Under the pieces are notes generated by a model. That model was not told the DNA's origin and made no database searches. It was given only the letters and a program-made list of their open reading frames with translations. 18,111 nt of DNA from Coriobacteriia bacterium. Lineage in GTDB: Bacteria; Actinomycetota; Coriobacteriia; Anaerosomatales; PALSA-660. The DNA is taken from contig PKWR01000042.1 of NCBI GenBank assembly GCA_003133285.1, forward strand, positions 1 to 18,111, read 5' to 3'. Shown in pieces: positions 1 to 8,377 of the stretch. Positions within the stretch are counted from its first letter, which is position 1. Each line of letters begins with the position of its first letter. Both the position numbers and the translations under genes were made by a program.

Positions 1-475
1 CCGACCGGCTCTCGCGGCCGAAGACGTCGGCCGACCCGGTGCCGATGACCGCGCGTGCGATGGTGAAGGTGGTGCTTCCCGAGGCGTCGACCGCACGCGG
101 CACGGCGCCGCCGCGGCCCTTCGGATCGACGTACGGGCTCACGGTGACGGACGCGCCCGCGTCGATCGTCGCATAGAAGCCCCGGATGGCGGCCTCGATG
201 GCGGCGCGGTCGGGATCGACGGGGGCGGTGGGCTCGACCGACGCGGTCGGCACGCTCGACGGAACAGGGGCGGGGGAGGGCTGCGCGGGGCGCAGGATGG
301 CGACGGCCGCCACCAGCAGGAACACGAGCGCCATGAGGACGCCGAAGCCGATGCGGACGCCCCGCGCCCCGCGGTTCGGAACGGCGGCTTCCGCGGCAGG
401 CTCGAGCATCGCGCCGCACGAGGGGCACGTGGTCTCGCCGTCGGGTGACTCGACGCCGCACTGGGGACACTGCAT
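1..475 (-). CDS. Zinc-ribbon, single-pass membrane protein (3' end outside window)
   Basis: Reading leftward from an ATG at 475, the frame stays open for 158 codons to the window edge, so the C-terminus is missing. The protein starts with a compact zinc ribbon, two CPxCG knuckles with C3/C6 and C17/C20, typical of the small N-terminal zinc ribbons on many bacterial membrane proteins. A short linker leads to one hydrophobic segment at about residues 42-61, then a Pro/Ala/Ser/Thr-rich stretch (63-87) and the start of a soluble domain with 'AIEAAIRGFYATIDAG', which resembles NTF2/SnoaL-like or DUF4878-type extracytoplasmic domains. AGGAAG at 483-488 lies 7 bases before the ATG and supports this start. 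The ribbon is probably cytoplasmic and the C-terminal domain outside. The gene is divergent from the dehydrogenase at 611. Function is not known. Confidence 0.75.
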   Translation of the reverse strand, partial: MQCPQCGVESPDGETTCPSCGAMLEPAAEAAVPNRGARGVRIGFGVLMALVFLLVAAVAILRPAQPSPAPVPSSVPTASVEPTAPVDPDRAAIEAAIRGFYATIDAGASVTVSPYVDPKGRGGAVPRAVDASGSTTFTIARAVIGTGSADVFGRESRS

Positions 476-527
476 AGGTGGTCTTCCTGCCGGGGGCCGC
501 GCTGGTCGCGGTGGATGTGCTCCTTCG

Positions 528-569
528 ATGATAGCGTGAGCACGCCTGCATGACCGTGGCGGGTATACT
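528..569. promoter_or_regulatory. Divergent promoter region (candidate -10 boxes both ways)
   Basis: The 135-bp gap between the divergent genes holds a TATACT at 564-569 (inside GGGTATACTC) pointing right, 42 bases before the dehydrogenase ATG. On the other strand TATCAT (plus-strand ATGATA at 528-533) points left toward the zinc-ribbon gene. Neither has a convincing -35 box at 16-18 bp, so both calls rest on -10 similarity alone. Confidence 0.4.
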
Positions 570-610
570 CGAGCGAGGGCATCGGGGGCATCCAAGGGAG
601 GTCGCGGACG

Positions 611-1531
611 ATGATCGGTCCGGGGTCGGTCGTCGGTTTCGTCGGTACGGGCGTGATGGGCGCGGCGATGGCCGGGCACCTGCTCGACGCCGGCTACTCC
701 CTGAGGGTGCACAACCGGACCGCTTCCAAGGCCGCGGGACTTGTCGAGCGCGGCGCCGTGTGGTGCCCGAGCCCCGGCGCAGCCGCCATGGGCGCGGACG
801 TCGTCATCACGATCGTGGGCTATCCCGCCGACGTCGAGGACGTCTACCTGAGTCCCTGCGGCATCATCGAGAGCTGCTCGCCGGGCACGATCCTCATCGA
901 CATGACGACCTCGACGCCGTCGCTCGCCATGCGGATCGCGCGGGAGGCCCTCGAGCACGACGTGGTCGCGCTCGACGCCCCCGTATCGGGCGGCGACGTC
1001 GGAGCGATCAACGCAAAGCTGACGATCATGGTGGGCGGCGAGCGCGAGGCGTTCGACGCGGTCGAGCCGCTTCTGCGCGTGCTCGGGCCCAACGTCGTGT
1101 TCCAGGGCGCTCCGGGCGCCGGCCAGCACACCAAGATGGCGAACCAGATCGCGATCGCGAACAACATCGTCGGGGTGTGCGAGGCCCTCGTGTACGCGGA
1201 GTCGGCTGGGCTCGACCCGCGCCTGATGCTGCTGTCCATCTGCGCCGGCTCCGCCGGCTCCTGGCAGCTGACCAACTACGCGCCCCGGATGCTCGAAGGT
1301 GACTTCGCTCCGGGCTTCTACGTGAAGCACTTCATCAAGGACATGCGCATCGCCAAGGCCGAGGCGGAGCTCCGCCACACCATCCTGCCCGGCCTGGACC
1401 TCGCCCTCGAGATGTTCGAGGAGCTGTCCCGCCGTGGCGGGGACGACCGCGGCATCCACGCGCTCTACCTGCTCTACAAGGCCCGCAGCGTGCCCGCGTA
1501 CTACATCGGCGCGGACGACGACGAGGCCTGA
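611..1531 (+). CDS. NAD(P)-dependent beta-hydroxyacid dehydrogenase (3-hydroxyisobutyrate dehydrogenase / tartronate semialdehyde reductase family)
   Basis: This 306-residue protein has the normal length and motif order of the cytosolic beta-hydroxyacid dehydrogenases (HIBADH, GarR/GlxR, GLYR). The N-terminal Rossmann fold shows GFVGTGVMG at 9-17, and N35-R36-T37 after strand 2 is the arrangement usually linked to NADPH preference. The substrate-binding signature DAPVSGGDVGA is at 122-132, and the catalytic lysine is K175 in GQHTKMANQ (171-179), with N178 in the second substrate contact. The all-helical C-terminal half carries the dimerisation domain. The start at 611 has a strong AAGGGAGGT at 594-602. 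The gene stands alone, with a divergent neighbour upstream and a convergent nuclease 6 bp downstream, so context does not give the substrate. 3-Hydroxyisobutyrate, tartronate semialdehyde and succinic semialdehyde are all possible. Confidence 0.9.
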   Translation: MIGPGSVVGFVGTGVMGAAMAGHLLDAGYSLRVHNRTASKAAGLVERGAVWCPSPGAAAMGADVVITIVGYPADVEDVYLSPCGIIESCSPGTILIDMTTSTPSLAMRIAREALEHDVVALDAPVSGGDVGAINAKLTIMVGGEREAFDAVEPLLRVLGPNVVFQGAPGAGQHTKMANQIAIANNIVGVCEALVYAESAGLDPRLMLLSICAGSAGSWQLTNYAPRMLEGDFAPGFYVKHFIKDMRIAKAEAELRHTILPGLDLALEMFEELSRRGGDDRGIHALYLLYKARSVPAYYIGADDDEA

Positions 1532-1537
1532 CGGGGC

Positions 1538-2143
1538 CTAGGGAAGCCCCCACAGCCCGCGCGAGGCGTCGCGCGCCGCGGCCTGCAGCGGCACGAACAC
1601 GTCGACGTACTTGATGTCGGGCGGGATCGTCATCAGCTGCGCGTAGCCCTGGACGAGCAGCTCGGCGTTGAACATCTTCGCGCGCACCTCCGCCGCGCTG
1701 CGGCTCGTCGGTGGCGACAGCCACACGTAGGCGAGCAGCCGCCCGTATCGGTCGCGCAGGCCGACGTCGGTCTCGAGCCACACGCGCGTGCCCACAGGCA
1801 GCCGCCTCTTGGTGTAGTTCGACGCTTCCTTGCCGTACGGCTCGTGCTCGATGGTGGACTCCGGCGTGTTCACGCCGATGAAGCGGACCTTCTCGGTCGC
1901 GCCGGACGACGTGAGGACGTGCAGCGTGTCCCCGTCGACGTTGCGCGAGACCGTCGCCGCGACGAGCGAGCCGGCCCCGATGTCCGGAGAGGATGCGGTC
2001 GGCTCCGTCGAGGTGCGGGCGGCGCCGGAGGTCGGTGCGGCGGCCTGACCGGCGACGCGCGGCCACGGGTAGCGGCCGATGGCGACGGCGAGCAGCAGCA
2101 CCACGATCACGACGACCTGTGCCACGCCACGCGGTCTTCTCAT
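1538..2143 (-). CDS. Thermonuclease (staphylococcal nuclease-like) protein, membrane-anchored or secreted
   Basis: This 201-residue protein has an N-terminal hydrophobic segment after RR (about 7-23), a Pro/Ser/Thr-rich linker (34-58) and an SNase-like OB-fold (about 60-200). Catalytic positions follow Staphylococcus nuclease: D70/D72 in NVDGDT (Asp19/Asp21), R87 in VRFIGV (Arg35), E95 in NTPES (Glu43) and R135 in DRYGRLLAY (Arg87). The Asp40 position is N92, a substitution seen in many bacterial family members. The ATG at 2143 is chosen because it places the signal/anchor at the N-terminus and has GGAG about 10 bases upstream. The same frame stays open far upstream, antisense to argS, but that extension shows no protein-like features. 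The likely role is Ca2+-dependent cleavage of extracellular DNA or RNA. It is divergent from argS and tail to tail with the dehydrogenase. Confidence 0.88.
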   Translation of the reverse strand: MRRPRGVAQVVVIVVLLLAVAIGRYPWPRVAGQAAAPTSGAARTSTEPTASSPDIGAGSLVAATVSRNVDGDTLHVLTSSGATEKVRFIGVNTPESTIEHEPYGKEASNYTKRRLPVGTRVWLETDVGLRDRYGRLLAYVWLSPPTSRSAAEVRAKMFNAELLVQGYAQLMTIPPDIKYVDVFVPLQAAARDASRGLWGLP

Positions 2144-2226
2144 CGCCCGCTCTCCGTCCGCCGTCCGCGCGTGCAGCGTAGCGCACGGGTCGGACACGGG
2201 GGCGAGGGGGAGTGCCCCGACCCGAG

Positions 2227-2235
2227 TGGTATTCT
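2227..2235 (+). promoter_or_regulatory. Candidate extended -10 promoter of argS-lysA
   Basis: TGGTATTCT is a TGn-extended -10 box (TATTCT at 2230-2235). It lies 43 bases upstream of the argS ATG in an otherwise GC-rich divergent intergenic region. No good -35 hexamer is present, which is tolerable for an extended -10 promoter. Confidence 0.45.
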
Positions 2236-2278
2236 TACTCCTCACATCCGAGGTCGCGACGATTGCTGAGAGAGCCGC

Positions 2279-3982
2279 ATGAAGGACACGCTGCGCACAC
2301 TGGTCGCCGATGCCATCGCAGGCGCGATCGACGCGGGCGAGCTGCGGCTCGGCGCGGTCCCCGAAGTCGAGATCGAGCGGCCACGCGATCCGGCGCACGG
2401 CGACTGGGCGACGAACGTCGCGCTCAAGAGCGCCAAGGCGGCCGGGACGAGCCCGCGCGCCGTGGCCGACGTGATCGCCGCCCGCGTCGCCGGACATCCG
2501 GATGTCGCGGGAGTCGAGGTCGCGGGGCCCGGCTTCATAAACCTGCGTCTCTCCGAGAGCGCGCTGCGCCGTCAGGTCGCGCTCGTGCGCGAAGCGGCCG
2601 ACGACTGGGGCCGCGTGGACCTCGGGCACGGCCGGCGCGTCCAGGTCGAGTTCGTCTCCGCCAACCCCGTGGGCCCGCTGCACGTGGGGCACGGCCGGTG
2701 GGCCGCGCTCGGCGACAGCCTCGCCGCGATCCTCGCCCATGCCGGCTGGCAGGTCGAGCGCGAGTTCTACGTCAACGACGCCGGCGTCCAGATGGACATC
2801 TTCGCGAAGTCCGTCGCGGCCCGCTACCTCGAGCTGTGCGGGCGCACCACGACCTTCGAGCCGGAGTGGTACCAGGGCGCCTACATCGCCGAGATCGCGC
2901 GCGAGATCTACGAGGCCGAAGGTGTGTGCTGGCTCGACGCCACGCCGCAGGCGCGCGAAGACTACTTCCGCGAGAAGGCGTACGCGCAGGTGCTCGCCCA
3001 TCTGCGGCAGGTGCTGCACGGCATGGGCGTCGACTTCGATGTCTGGTTCTCGGAGCGCACGCTGCACATGCAGGGCGCCGACGGCCTCACCGAGGTCCAG
3101 CGCGCCATCGGGCAGCTGGCCGCGAAGGGATACATCTACGACCTCGACGGCGCGGTGTGGTTCCGCTCCACGGACTTCGGCGACGACAAGGACCGCGTGC
3201 TTCTGAAGGCCGACGGCGAGTACACCTACTTCGCCGCGGACATCGCCTACCACAAGGACAAGTTCGAGCGCGGCTTCGACCGCGTCATCAACATCTGGGG
3301 CGCCGATCACCATGGCTACGTGCCGCGGATGAAGGCGGCGGTGGCCGCGCTGGGCTACCCGGGTCAGCTCGACGTGGTCATCGGCCAACTCGTGACGTTG
3401 CTGCGCAACGGCGAGGTCGTGCGCATGTCGAAGCGCACCGGCGAGATGGTGACCTTCGAGGAGCTGCTCGACGAGGTGGGGGCCGACGCGGCCCGCTACT
3501 TCTTCCTGCGCCGCTCGACCGACCAGCCGCTGGACTTCGACATCGGCCTCGCCAAGGAGCAGAGCTCCGACAACCCGGTCTTCTACGTGCAGTACGCGCA
3601 TGCGCGCATCTGCTCGATCCTGCGGAAGGCCGTGGGGCTCGCCGCGGATGCCGACATCGACGCCGCCGCTGCGGCAGCGCGCCTGGCGCCCATCGGCACC
3701 TCGCTCGACGCGCTGCAGGACCCGGCCGAGTTCGCGTTGATCCGGAAACTCGCCGAGTTCCCCGAGGTCGTGGAGTTCGCGGCCGAGCTGCTCGCGCCCC
3801 ACAAGCTGCCGTACTACGCCGAGGACCTCGCCGGCGCGTTCCACCAGTTCTACACGCTGTGCCGCGTCGTGACCGACGACGTGGCACTCACCGCCGCCCG
3901 CATCGCGCTCGTCGACGCGACGCGCCTGACGCTGGAGCGCGTGCTCGCGCTCGTCGGCGTCTCCGCCCCGGAGAGGATGTAG
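2279..3982 (+). CDS. argS: Arginyl-tRNA synthetase (class I)
   Basis: ArgRS charges tRNA-Arg with arginine in the cytoplasm. The 567-residue product is full length for a bacterial ArgRS. Residues 1-90 form the N-terminal Arg-tRNA-synt domain (EIERPRDPAHGDWATNVAL, then GPGFINLRL). The HIGH motif is HVGH at 135-138 within NPVGPLHVGHGRWAALGD. The KMSKS equivalent is RMSKRTGEMVTF starting at 382. The catalytic-core block GADHHGYVPRMKAA lies between them. The C-terminal DALR anticodon-binding domain covers about 450-567 and ends in the typical VLALVGVSAPERM. The ATG at 2279 begins the conserved N-terminal domain directly, though its SD is weak (GAGAGAG-like). lysA starts 2 bases after the stop, so the two genes form an operon, as in mycobacteria. 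Confidence 0.98.
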   Translation: MKDTLRTLVADAIAGAIDAGELRLGAVPEVEIERPRDPAHGDWATNVALKSAKAAGTSPRAVADVIAARVAGHPDVAGVEVAGPGFINLRLSESALRRQVALVREAADDWGRVDLGHGRRVQVEFVSANPVGPLHVGHGRWAALGDSLAAILAHAGWQVEREFYVNDAGVQMDIFAKSVAARYLELCGRTTTFEPEWYQGAYIAEIAREIYEAEGVCWLDATPQAREDYFREKAYAQVLAHLRQVLHGMGVDFDVWFSERTLHMQGADGLTEVQRAIGQLAAKGYIYDLDGAVWFRSTDFGDDKDRVLLKADGEYTYFAADIAYHKDKFERGFDRVINIWGADHHGYVPRMKAAVAALGYPGQLDVVIGQLVTLLRNGEVVRMSKRTGEMVTFEELLDEVGADAARYFFLRRSTDQPLDFDIGLAKEQSSDNPVFYVQYAHARICSILRKAVGLAADADIDAAAAAARLAPIGTSLDALQDPAEFALIRKLAEFPEVVEFAAELLAPHKLPYYAEDLAGAFHQFYTLCRVVTDDVALTAARIALVDATRLTLERVLALVGVSAPERM

Positions 3983-3984
3983 TC

Positions 3985-5346
3985 ATGGGATCCATCGCGC
4001 TCGAGGAGCCCGTTCCGGCCGAACCGGTCGATCCGAACGCCGACCTGTCGTCCGTGCTGCCGATGACCGCGGAGATCCGCGATGGCCACCTGTGGGTCGG
4101 CGGCGTGGACATGGTGGAGCTCGCGCGCACGCAGGGCACCGCGCTCTACGTGATGGACGAGGCCCAGATCCGCAACCAGCTGCGCGAGTTCCGGAAGTGG
4201 ACGGCCTTCCACTGGAAGGACGTCGAGACGGTGTACGCGGCGAAGGCGTTCATGTGCAAGGCGATGTGCCGCGTCGTGCACGAAGAGGGGTGCATGGTGC
4301 TGTGCGCCTCCGGCGGTGAGCTGGCGATCGCGCTCGCGGCCGGCGTGCCGGCCTCGCGCATCCAGGTGCACGGCAACAACAAGACGATCGCCGAGATCAC
4401 GGAGGCGGTCGACGCCGGCGTCGACCGGATCATCGCCGACTCTCTGCTCGAACTGCACCGCATCAGCGAGATCGCAAGCGCTCGCGGCGTCGAGCAGTCC
4501 GTCCTGCTGCGCGTGACCCCGGGCGTCAAGCCCGACACGCACGGCTACATCCAGACGGGCCAGGAGGACAGCAAGTTCGGCTTCGGCGTCAACCACGGGC
4601 TGGCGATGGAGGGCGTGCGCGTCGCCGCGGCGCTACCCGGCCTGCGTTTCGCCGGCCTTCACATGCACATCGGGTCGCAGATCTTCGCGCTCCAGAGCTA
4701 CAGCAAGGCCATCGAGGTGATGGTCGACTTCATGCGCCGCGTACTCGAGGAGACCGGGCAGTCCGTGATCGACCTCGACGTCGGCGGCGGCATCGGCATC
4801 AAGTACGGGCTCGCGGACGAGCCTTCGACCATCGAGCAGTTCGGCAAGGTGGTCGTGGACGGCATCAAGGAGGAGTGCGAGAGCAACGGCCTGCCGGTGC
4901 CCCGGATCCTCATCGAGCCGGGCCGCGCCGTCGTTGCCAACGCCGGCGTCACGCTCTACACCGTCGGCACCATCAAGGAGATCCCCGGCATCCGGACCTA
5001 CGTCGCGATCGACGGCGGCATGACCGACAACATCCGGCCCGCGCTCTACGGCGCGCGGTACGAGTGCCTCGTGGCCAACAAGGCCGACCAGCCCCGGACC
5101 GAGATCGTGACTATCGCCGGGAAGCACTGCGAGACCGGCGACCTCATCGCCCGCGACACGCCGATCCAGGCCGTGGAGACCGGCGACGTCGTCTGCGTGT
5201 GCTCGACCGGCGCCTACTGCCAGTCGATGTCGAGCAACTACAACAAGCAGGTGCGTCCCGCTGTGGTGTTCGTCAACGCCGGCGAGGCGCGCACGGTCGT
5301 GCGCCGCGAGACGTATGACGATCTCATGAGATGTGATGTCGTCTAG
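3985..5346 (+). CDS. lysA: Diaminopimelate decarboxylase
   Basis: This enzyme carries out the last step of lysine synthesis, PLP-dependent decarboxylation of meso-diaminopimelate. The 453-residue protein is a fold-III (alanine racemase-type barrel) decarboxylase. The PLP lysine is K87 in VYAAKAF, followed by HIGSQ at 228-232, the glycine-rich phosphate site DVGGGIGIKY, EPGR at 311-314, DGGMTDNIRPALYGARY and the active-site cysteine C382 in CETGD. GAYCQSMSSNYN near the C-terminus supplies the PLP-contacting tyrosine. GGAGAGG at 3970-3976, inside the end of argS, lies 8 bases before the ATG. The N-terminal 25 residues before the conserved core are acidic and Pro-rich, as in many actinobacterial LysA proteins. 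A strong terminator follows at 5371-5402. Confidence 0.97.
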   Translation: MGSIALEEPVPAEPVDPNADLSSVLPMTAEIRDGHLWVGGVDMVELARTQGTALYVMDEAQIRNQLREFRKWTAFHWKDVETVYAAKAFMCKAMCRVVHEEGCMVLCASGGELAIALAAGVPASRIQVHGNNKTIAEITEAVDAGVDRIIADSLLELHRISEIASARGVEQSVLLRVTPGVKPDTHGYIQTGQEDSKFGFGVNHGLAMEGVRVAAALPGLRFAGLHMHIGSQIFALQSYSKAIEVMVDFMRRVLEETGQSVIDLDVGGGIGIKYGLADEPSTIEQFGKVVVDGIKEECESNGLPVPRILIEPGRAVVANAGVTLYTVGTIKEIPGIRTYVAIDGGMTDNIRPALYGARYECLVANKADQPRTEIVTIAGKHCETGDLIARDTPIQAVETGDVVCVCSTGAYCQSMSSNYNKQVRPAVVFVNAGEARTVVRRETYDDLMRCDVV

Positions 5347-5370
5347 GGCCGCTTCAGTCCCCGTACGCCA

Positions 5371-5402
5371 GGAGGGGCCCCGGGATCTCCCGGGGCCCCT
5401 CT
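5371..5402 (+). terminator. Strong hairpin terminator after lysA
   Basis: The arms AGGGGCCCCGGG (5373-5384) and CCCGGGGCCCCT (5389-5400) pair perfectly over 12 bp around an ATCT tetraloop. Flanking bases add one G-C pair and a G-U pair. The tail is C/T-rich (CTCCTTC) rather than a true U-run, as is common in high-GC genomes. It lies 24 bases after the lysA stop. Confidence 0.85.
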
Positions 5403-5432
5403 CCTTCAGCGGCCGCGCGCCCGATCGCTCAT

Positions 5433-5462
5433 GCGACAGTCGGGCAACGCCGCGGCTATAAT
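5433..5462 (+). promoter_or_regulatory. Promoter of the YfhO-family gene
   Basis: A consensus TATAAT at 5457-5462 is preceded by GCGACA (4 of 6 matches to TTGACA) at 5433-5438, with an 18-bp spacer. It lies directly after the lysA terminator and about 107 bases before the chosen ATG at 5569, giving a leader of about 100 nt. Its position inside the longer open frame that begins at 5431 is an argument against that upstream start. Confidence 0.65.
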
Positions 5463-5568
5463 CGCAGCACTGCCGGGGGCCGTGTCGCATTGTCAGCGAG
5501 ACCCCGACGCTCAGCCCATCGAACCGGCGGTTGAGCGGCCCTTCTGCCGGCGAGGACGAGGAGTACGC

Positions 5569-8367
5569 ATGCCGCTCGACGGATCCGCGAACGTCCCCGA
5601 GAAGGCCCCCGCCCGCCGCGAGCTCCTGAGAACGGAGATCGCCGGCATCGCCGCATGTGCCGCGCTCCTGATCGCGTGCGAGGCGCTCGTCTTCTGGTGG
5701 CTGGCGAAGTACGGGGTCTCCAGCGTGTGGGAGTTCGACGGCCTCTCCCAGCACTTCTCCGCGCTCTACTACTGCCGCGAGGCCGTGCTCGCCTTCCTGC
5801 GCGACCCGCTGCACGGGTTCGAGATGTGGACGTGGAGACTCGGGTTCGGGGCGGACGTGCTGGCGACGATGTCGTACTACCTGGCCGACCCGTTCGCCCT
5901 GATCAGCCTGATCTTCCCGGTCCGTTCCCTGGAGGCGGTCTACGCGGGACTCTACTTCCTGCGCGTGCTGCTCGCCGGCCTCGCCGGCTACGCGTACCTG
6001 CGGGAGATGAGGGCATCGCGCTACGCCTCCATCATCGGGGCGCTCATCTACACGTTCGCGACCTACGCGCTGTTCAGCATGCGCCACCCGTGGTTCATGA
6101 ACGCGATGGTCTGGTTCCCGCTCATCCTGCTCGGGATCGAGTACGCGCTGCGGAAGCGCAGGTGGTGGGTGCTGGCCGGCGCCGTGGCCCTGCTCGCGGG
6201 GAGCAACTTCTACTACTTCTACCAGGTCAGCATCATCGCGGTCATCTATGCGGTCCTGCGGTTCGTCGAGGTCACTCCGGCCGGCGGGCGGGTCCGCAAG
6301 CTCGGTCGCACCCTGCTCGACGTCGGCGGGACGTATGCCCTCGGGGCCACCCTCGCGGGGATCGTGCTCATCCCGGTCTTCCTCGGCACGATGGCCAGCT
6401 CCCGGGCGGCGGGGCTGCAGGCCACAGGGCTGCTCGCGGACCTGGCGACCTACCGCTCCTACCTGGTGGCCCTTGCCACGCCGTTCGGCAGCGCGAACTC
6501 GGCCTTCTGCGGGTTCTCGATCCTCAGCTTCCTGCTGCTGCCCGTCCTCTTCATGCGACGGAAGCGCCACACCACGCTGAAGGTCATGCTCGTGCTCTTC
6601 CCGCTGTCACTGGTCTTCCCGTTCGTCGGCAAGGTGTTCAACGGGTTCGACTTCCCCAGCTACCGCTTCCTGTTCATGTGGGGCCTGTTCCTGGCCGCCG
6701 CCGTCGCGGCGCTCCTGACCGAGGGCCGCACGTTCACCCGCCGCGAGTTCTCCGCGATGGGAGCGTCGCTGCTGACGTACGGCGTCCTGGCCGGCTTCGG
6801 AGCGGGCAGGTCGCTGCGACTGGATCTTGCGGTGGCCGCCACGTTCTGCCTCGGTGCGGCGTACCTGGGCGTGTTCGCGCTCGAGGCGCGCCGCGCGCGT
6901 CGCGGGGTGGCGGCTTCGGTGGCCGACGCTGAGACGCAGCCCTCGCGGCGCATCTTCAGGGGCGCCGTCGTGCTTCTCCTCGTGATCGGGATCGCGGGGG
7001 CCGGGGCCGAGACCTACTGGAAGCGGTTCGACCCGCGTCTCACCCAATACGTGAAGGCGGGGACCGTGCTCGACCGGTTCACCGGAAACGCCGGGATGGA
7101 GGCCGCCGCGCTTCCGGGCGCCGCCGTCGCGCGCGTCGACAACCAGGACCTGGTGCACGGCAGCGATCTCGGCTTCTCCGAGTCCAACGACCAGCTCGTC
7201 CAAGGCTACAACGGCGTGTCGTTCTACTTCTCGCTGATGGACGACAGGGTCCTCGAGTACCTCAAGGGGCTTCAGGACCGTCCGATACGCCTCGGGTTCG
7301 ACTTCGCCGGGCTCGACGACCGGGCGGCCCTCGAGACGCTGAACGGCGTGCGCTACTACCTCGCGTCCGGGAAGGGCACGCAGTACGTCCCGTACGGGTT
7401 CGTCGCGACCTCGACCATCGGCGCCACGACCGTGTTCGAGAACCGCAACGCGCTGCCGATCGGCTACGTCTATCACTCGGCCGTCTCGGCCGATGCGTAT
7501 GCGGCGCTCCCGCCTCTGGAGAAGCAGCAGGCCTTGCTGCAACGCGTCGTCCTGGCCGACGGGGTGGCCTCCGGCGTCCCGCGCTCGGCGGCGGCCCCCG
7601 AGGTCGTCGAAGTCCCGTTCTCTGCGGTGGCGTCGGGCGCGGCGATCTTCGACCCCGCCTCCCGGGTGCTCAAGACGAAGCGCAAGAACACCGGACTCGA
7701 CCTGACCTTCGCTCCTGTCGTCGACTCGGAGCTCTACGTCGACCTCACGGGGATCGACCCGCGGCCCGTCGGGACGGACTACCTCCGGGTGACGGCCCGT
7801 ACGGCCGGGCCTGCGAAGAGCGAGTCGCTCAGGGGCCGCAAGTCGGGCTACTACTTCGGCAACGATGAGACGCTGATCAACCTGGGATACTTCGCGACGA
7901 GCCCGGGCTCGCTGACGCTGCGTTTCGACAAGGTGATGACGCTCCACTACGCGGACCTGAAGGTCTACGCGGTACCGATGGGCTCCTTCTCGCAGCACGT
8001 CGATGCGCTCAGGGCGGAAGGCATGCGCGACGTCCGCATCGGGACGGACTCCATCAGCGGCTCGGTGACGTCCAAGGGCAGTGGGCTCCTGTTCCTCAGC
8101 GTTCCGTTCTCGACCGGCTGGAAGGCGACCGTCGACGGCGTCCCGACCCCGCTCGTCAGGGCCAACGTCGGCTTCACGGGCATCCCGGTGTCCGACGGGG
8201 CCCACGTCATCGAGCTGCGGTACTCCACCCCCGGTTTGGCGCTCGGCGCGGCACTCAGCCTGTTCGCGGTCGTGGTGCTGGGAGTGCTCTGGTCGCTGCG
8301 ACGCCGCCGTGCCCGCGCGGACGCGGCCACCGCATCGACCGAGGCGGCACCCACGCGGGGGGAGTGA
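5569..8367 (+). CDS. YfhO-family multi-pass membrane protein, probable GT-C-type glycosyltransferase
   Basis: This 932-residue protein matches the YfhO family in layout. TM1 is at about 24-45, followed by a conserved extracytoplasmic loop with an acidic motif, EFDGLSQHFSALYY (D57), the usual GT-C catalytic-loop position. About a dozen further TM helices run to roughly residue 485, among them FCGFSILSFLLLPVLFM and YRFLFMWGLFLAAAVAALL. A large extracytoplasmic beta-rich region (about 495-885) and a final TM (about 890-912) with an RRRRAR stop-transfer end the protein. Bacillus YfhO is implicated in adding sugars to lipoteichoic acid from a lipid-linked donor, so a role in glycosylating a cell-envelope polymer or protein is inferred; the acceptor is unknown. 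The ATG at 5569 is chosen for AGGAG at 5559-5563 and because the promoter lies within the longer frame. It is a single-gene unit bounded by terminators. Confidence 0.85.
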   Translation: MPLDGSANVPEKAPARRELLRTEIAGIAACAALLIACEALVFWWLAKYGVSSVWEFDGLSQHFSALYYCREAVLAFLRDPLHGFEMWTWRLGFGADVLATMSYYLADPFALISLIFPVRSLEAVYAGLYFLRVLLAGLAGYAYLREMRASRYASIIGALIYTFATYALFSMRHPWFMNAMVWFPLILLGIEYALRKRRWWVLAGAVALLAGSNFYYFYQVSIIAVIYAVLRFVEVTPAGGRVRKLGRTLLDVGGTYALGATLAGIVLIPVFLGTMASSRAAGLQATGLLADLATYRSYLVALATPFGSANSAFCGFSILSFLLLPVLFMRRKRHTTLKVMLVLFPLSLVFPFVGKVFNGFDFPSYRFLFMWGLFLAAAVAALLTEGRTFTRREFSAMGASLLTYGVLAGFGAGRSLRLDLAVAATFCLGAAYLGVFALEARRARRGVAASVADAETQPSRRIFRGAVVLLLVIGIAGAGAETYWKRFDPRLTQYVKAGTVLDRFTGNAGMEAAALPGAAVARVDNQDLVHGSDLGFSESNDQLVQGYNGVSFYFSLMDDRVLEYLKGLQDRPIRLGFDFAGLDDRAALETLNGVRYYLASGKGTQYVPYGFVATSTIGATTVFENRNALPIGYVYHSAVSADAYAALPPLEKQQALLQRVVLADGVASGVPRSAAAPEVVEVPFSAVASGAAIFDPASRVLKTKRKNTGLDLTFAPVVDSELYVDLTGIDPRPVGTDYLRVTARTAGPAKSESLRGRKSGYYFGNDETLINLGYFATSPGSLTLRFDKVMTLHYADLKVYAVPMGSFSQHVDALRAEGMRDVRIGTDSISGSVTSKGSGLLFLSVPFSTGWKATVDGVPTPLVRANVGFTGIPVSDGAHVIELRYSTPGLALGAALSLFAVVVLGVLWSLRRRRARADAATASTEAAPTRGE

Positions 8368-8377
8368 CCCTCCACGC

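Noticed and set aside
2144..3844. Upstream extension of the nuclease frame, antisense to argS, giving a 768-residue reading frame
   Set aside because: It is the mirror of a highly conserved argS, rich in Arg/Val/Asp/His as expected for a GC-rich shadow frame, and the nuclease signal/anchor shows the true start at 2143.
5431..5568. 46 extra N-terminal codons for the YfhO-type protein
   Set aside because: The consensus -10 at 5457-5462 lies inside this stretch, there is no SD at 5431, and AGGAG precedes the ATG at 5569.
4633..6570. 645-residue antisense frame across lysA and the YfhO-type gene
   Set aside because: It runs through a terminator and a promoter, has no SD or domain-like sequence, and is explained by codon bias of the two sense genes.
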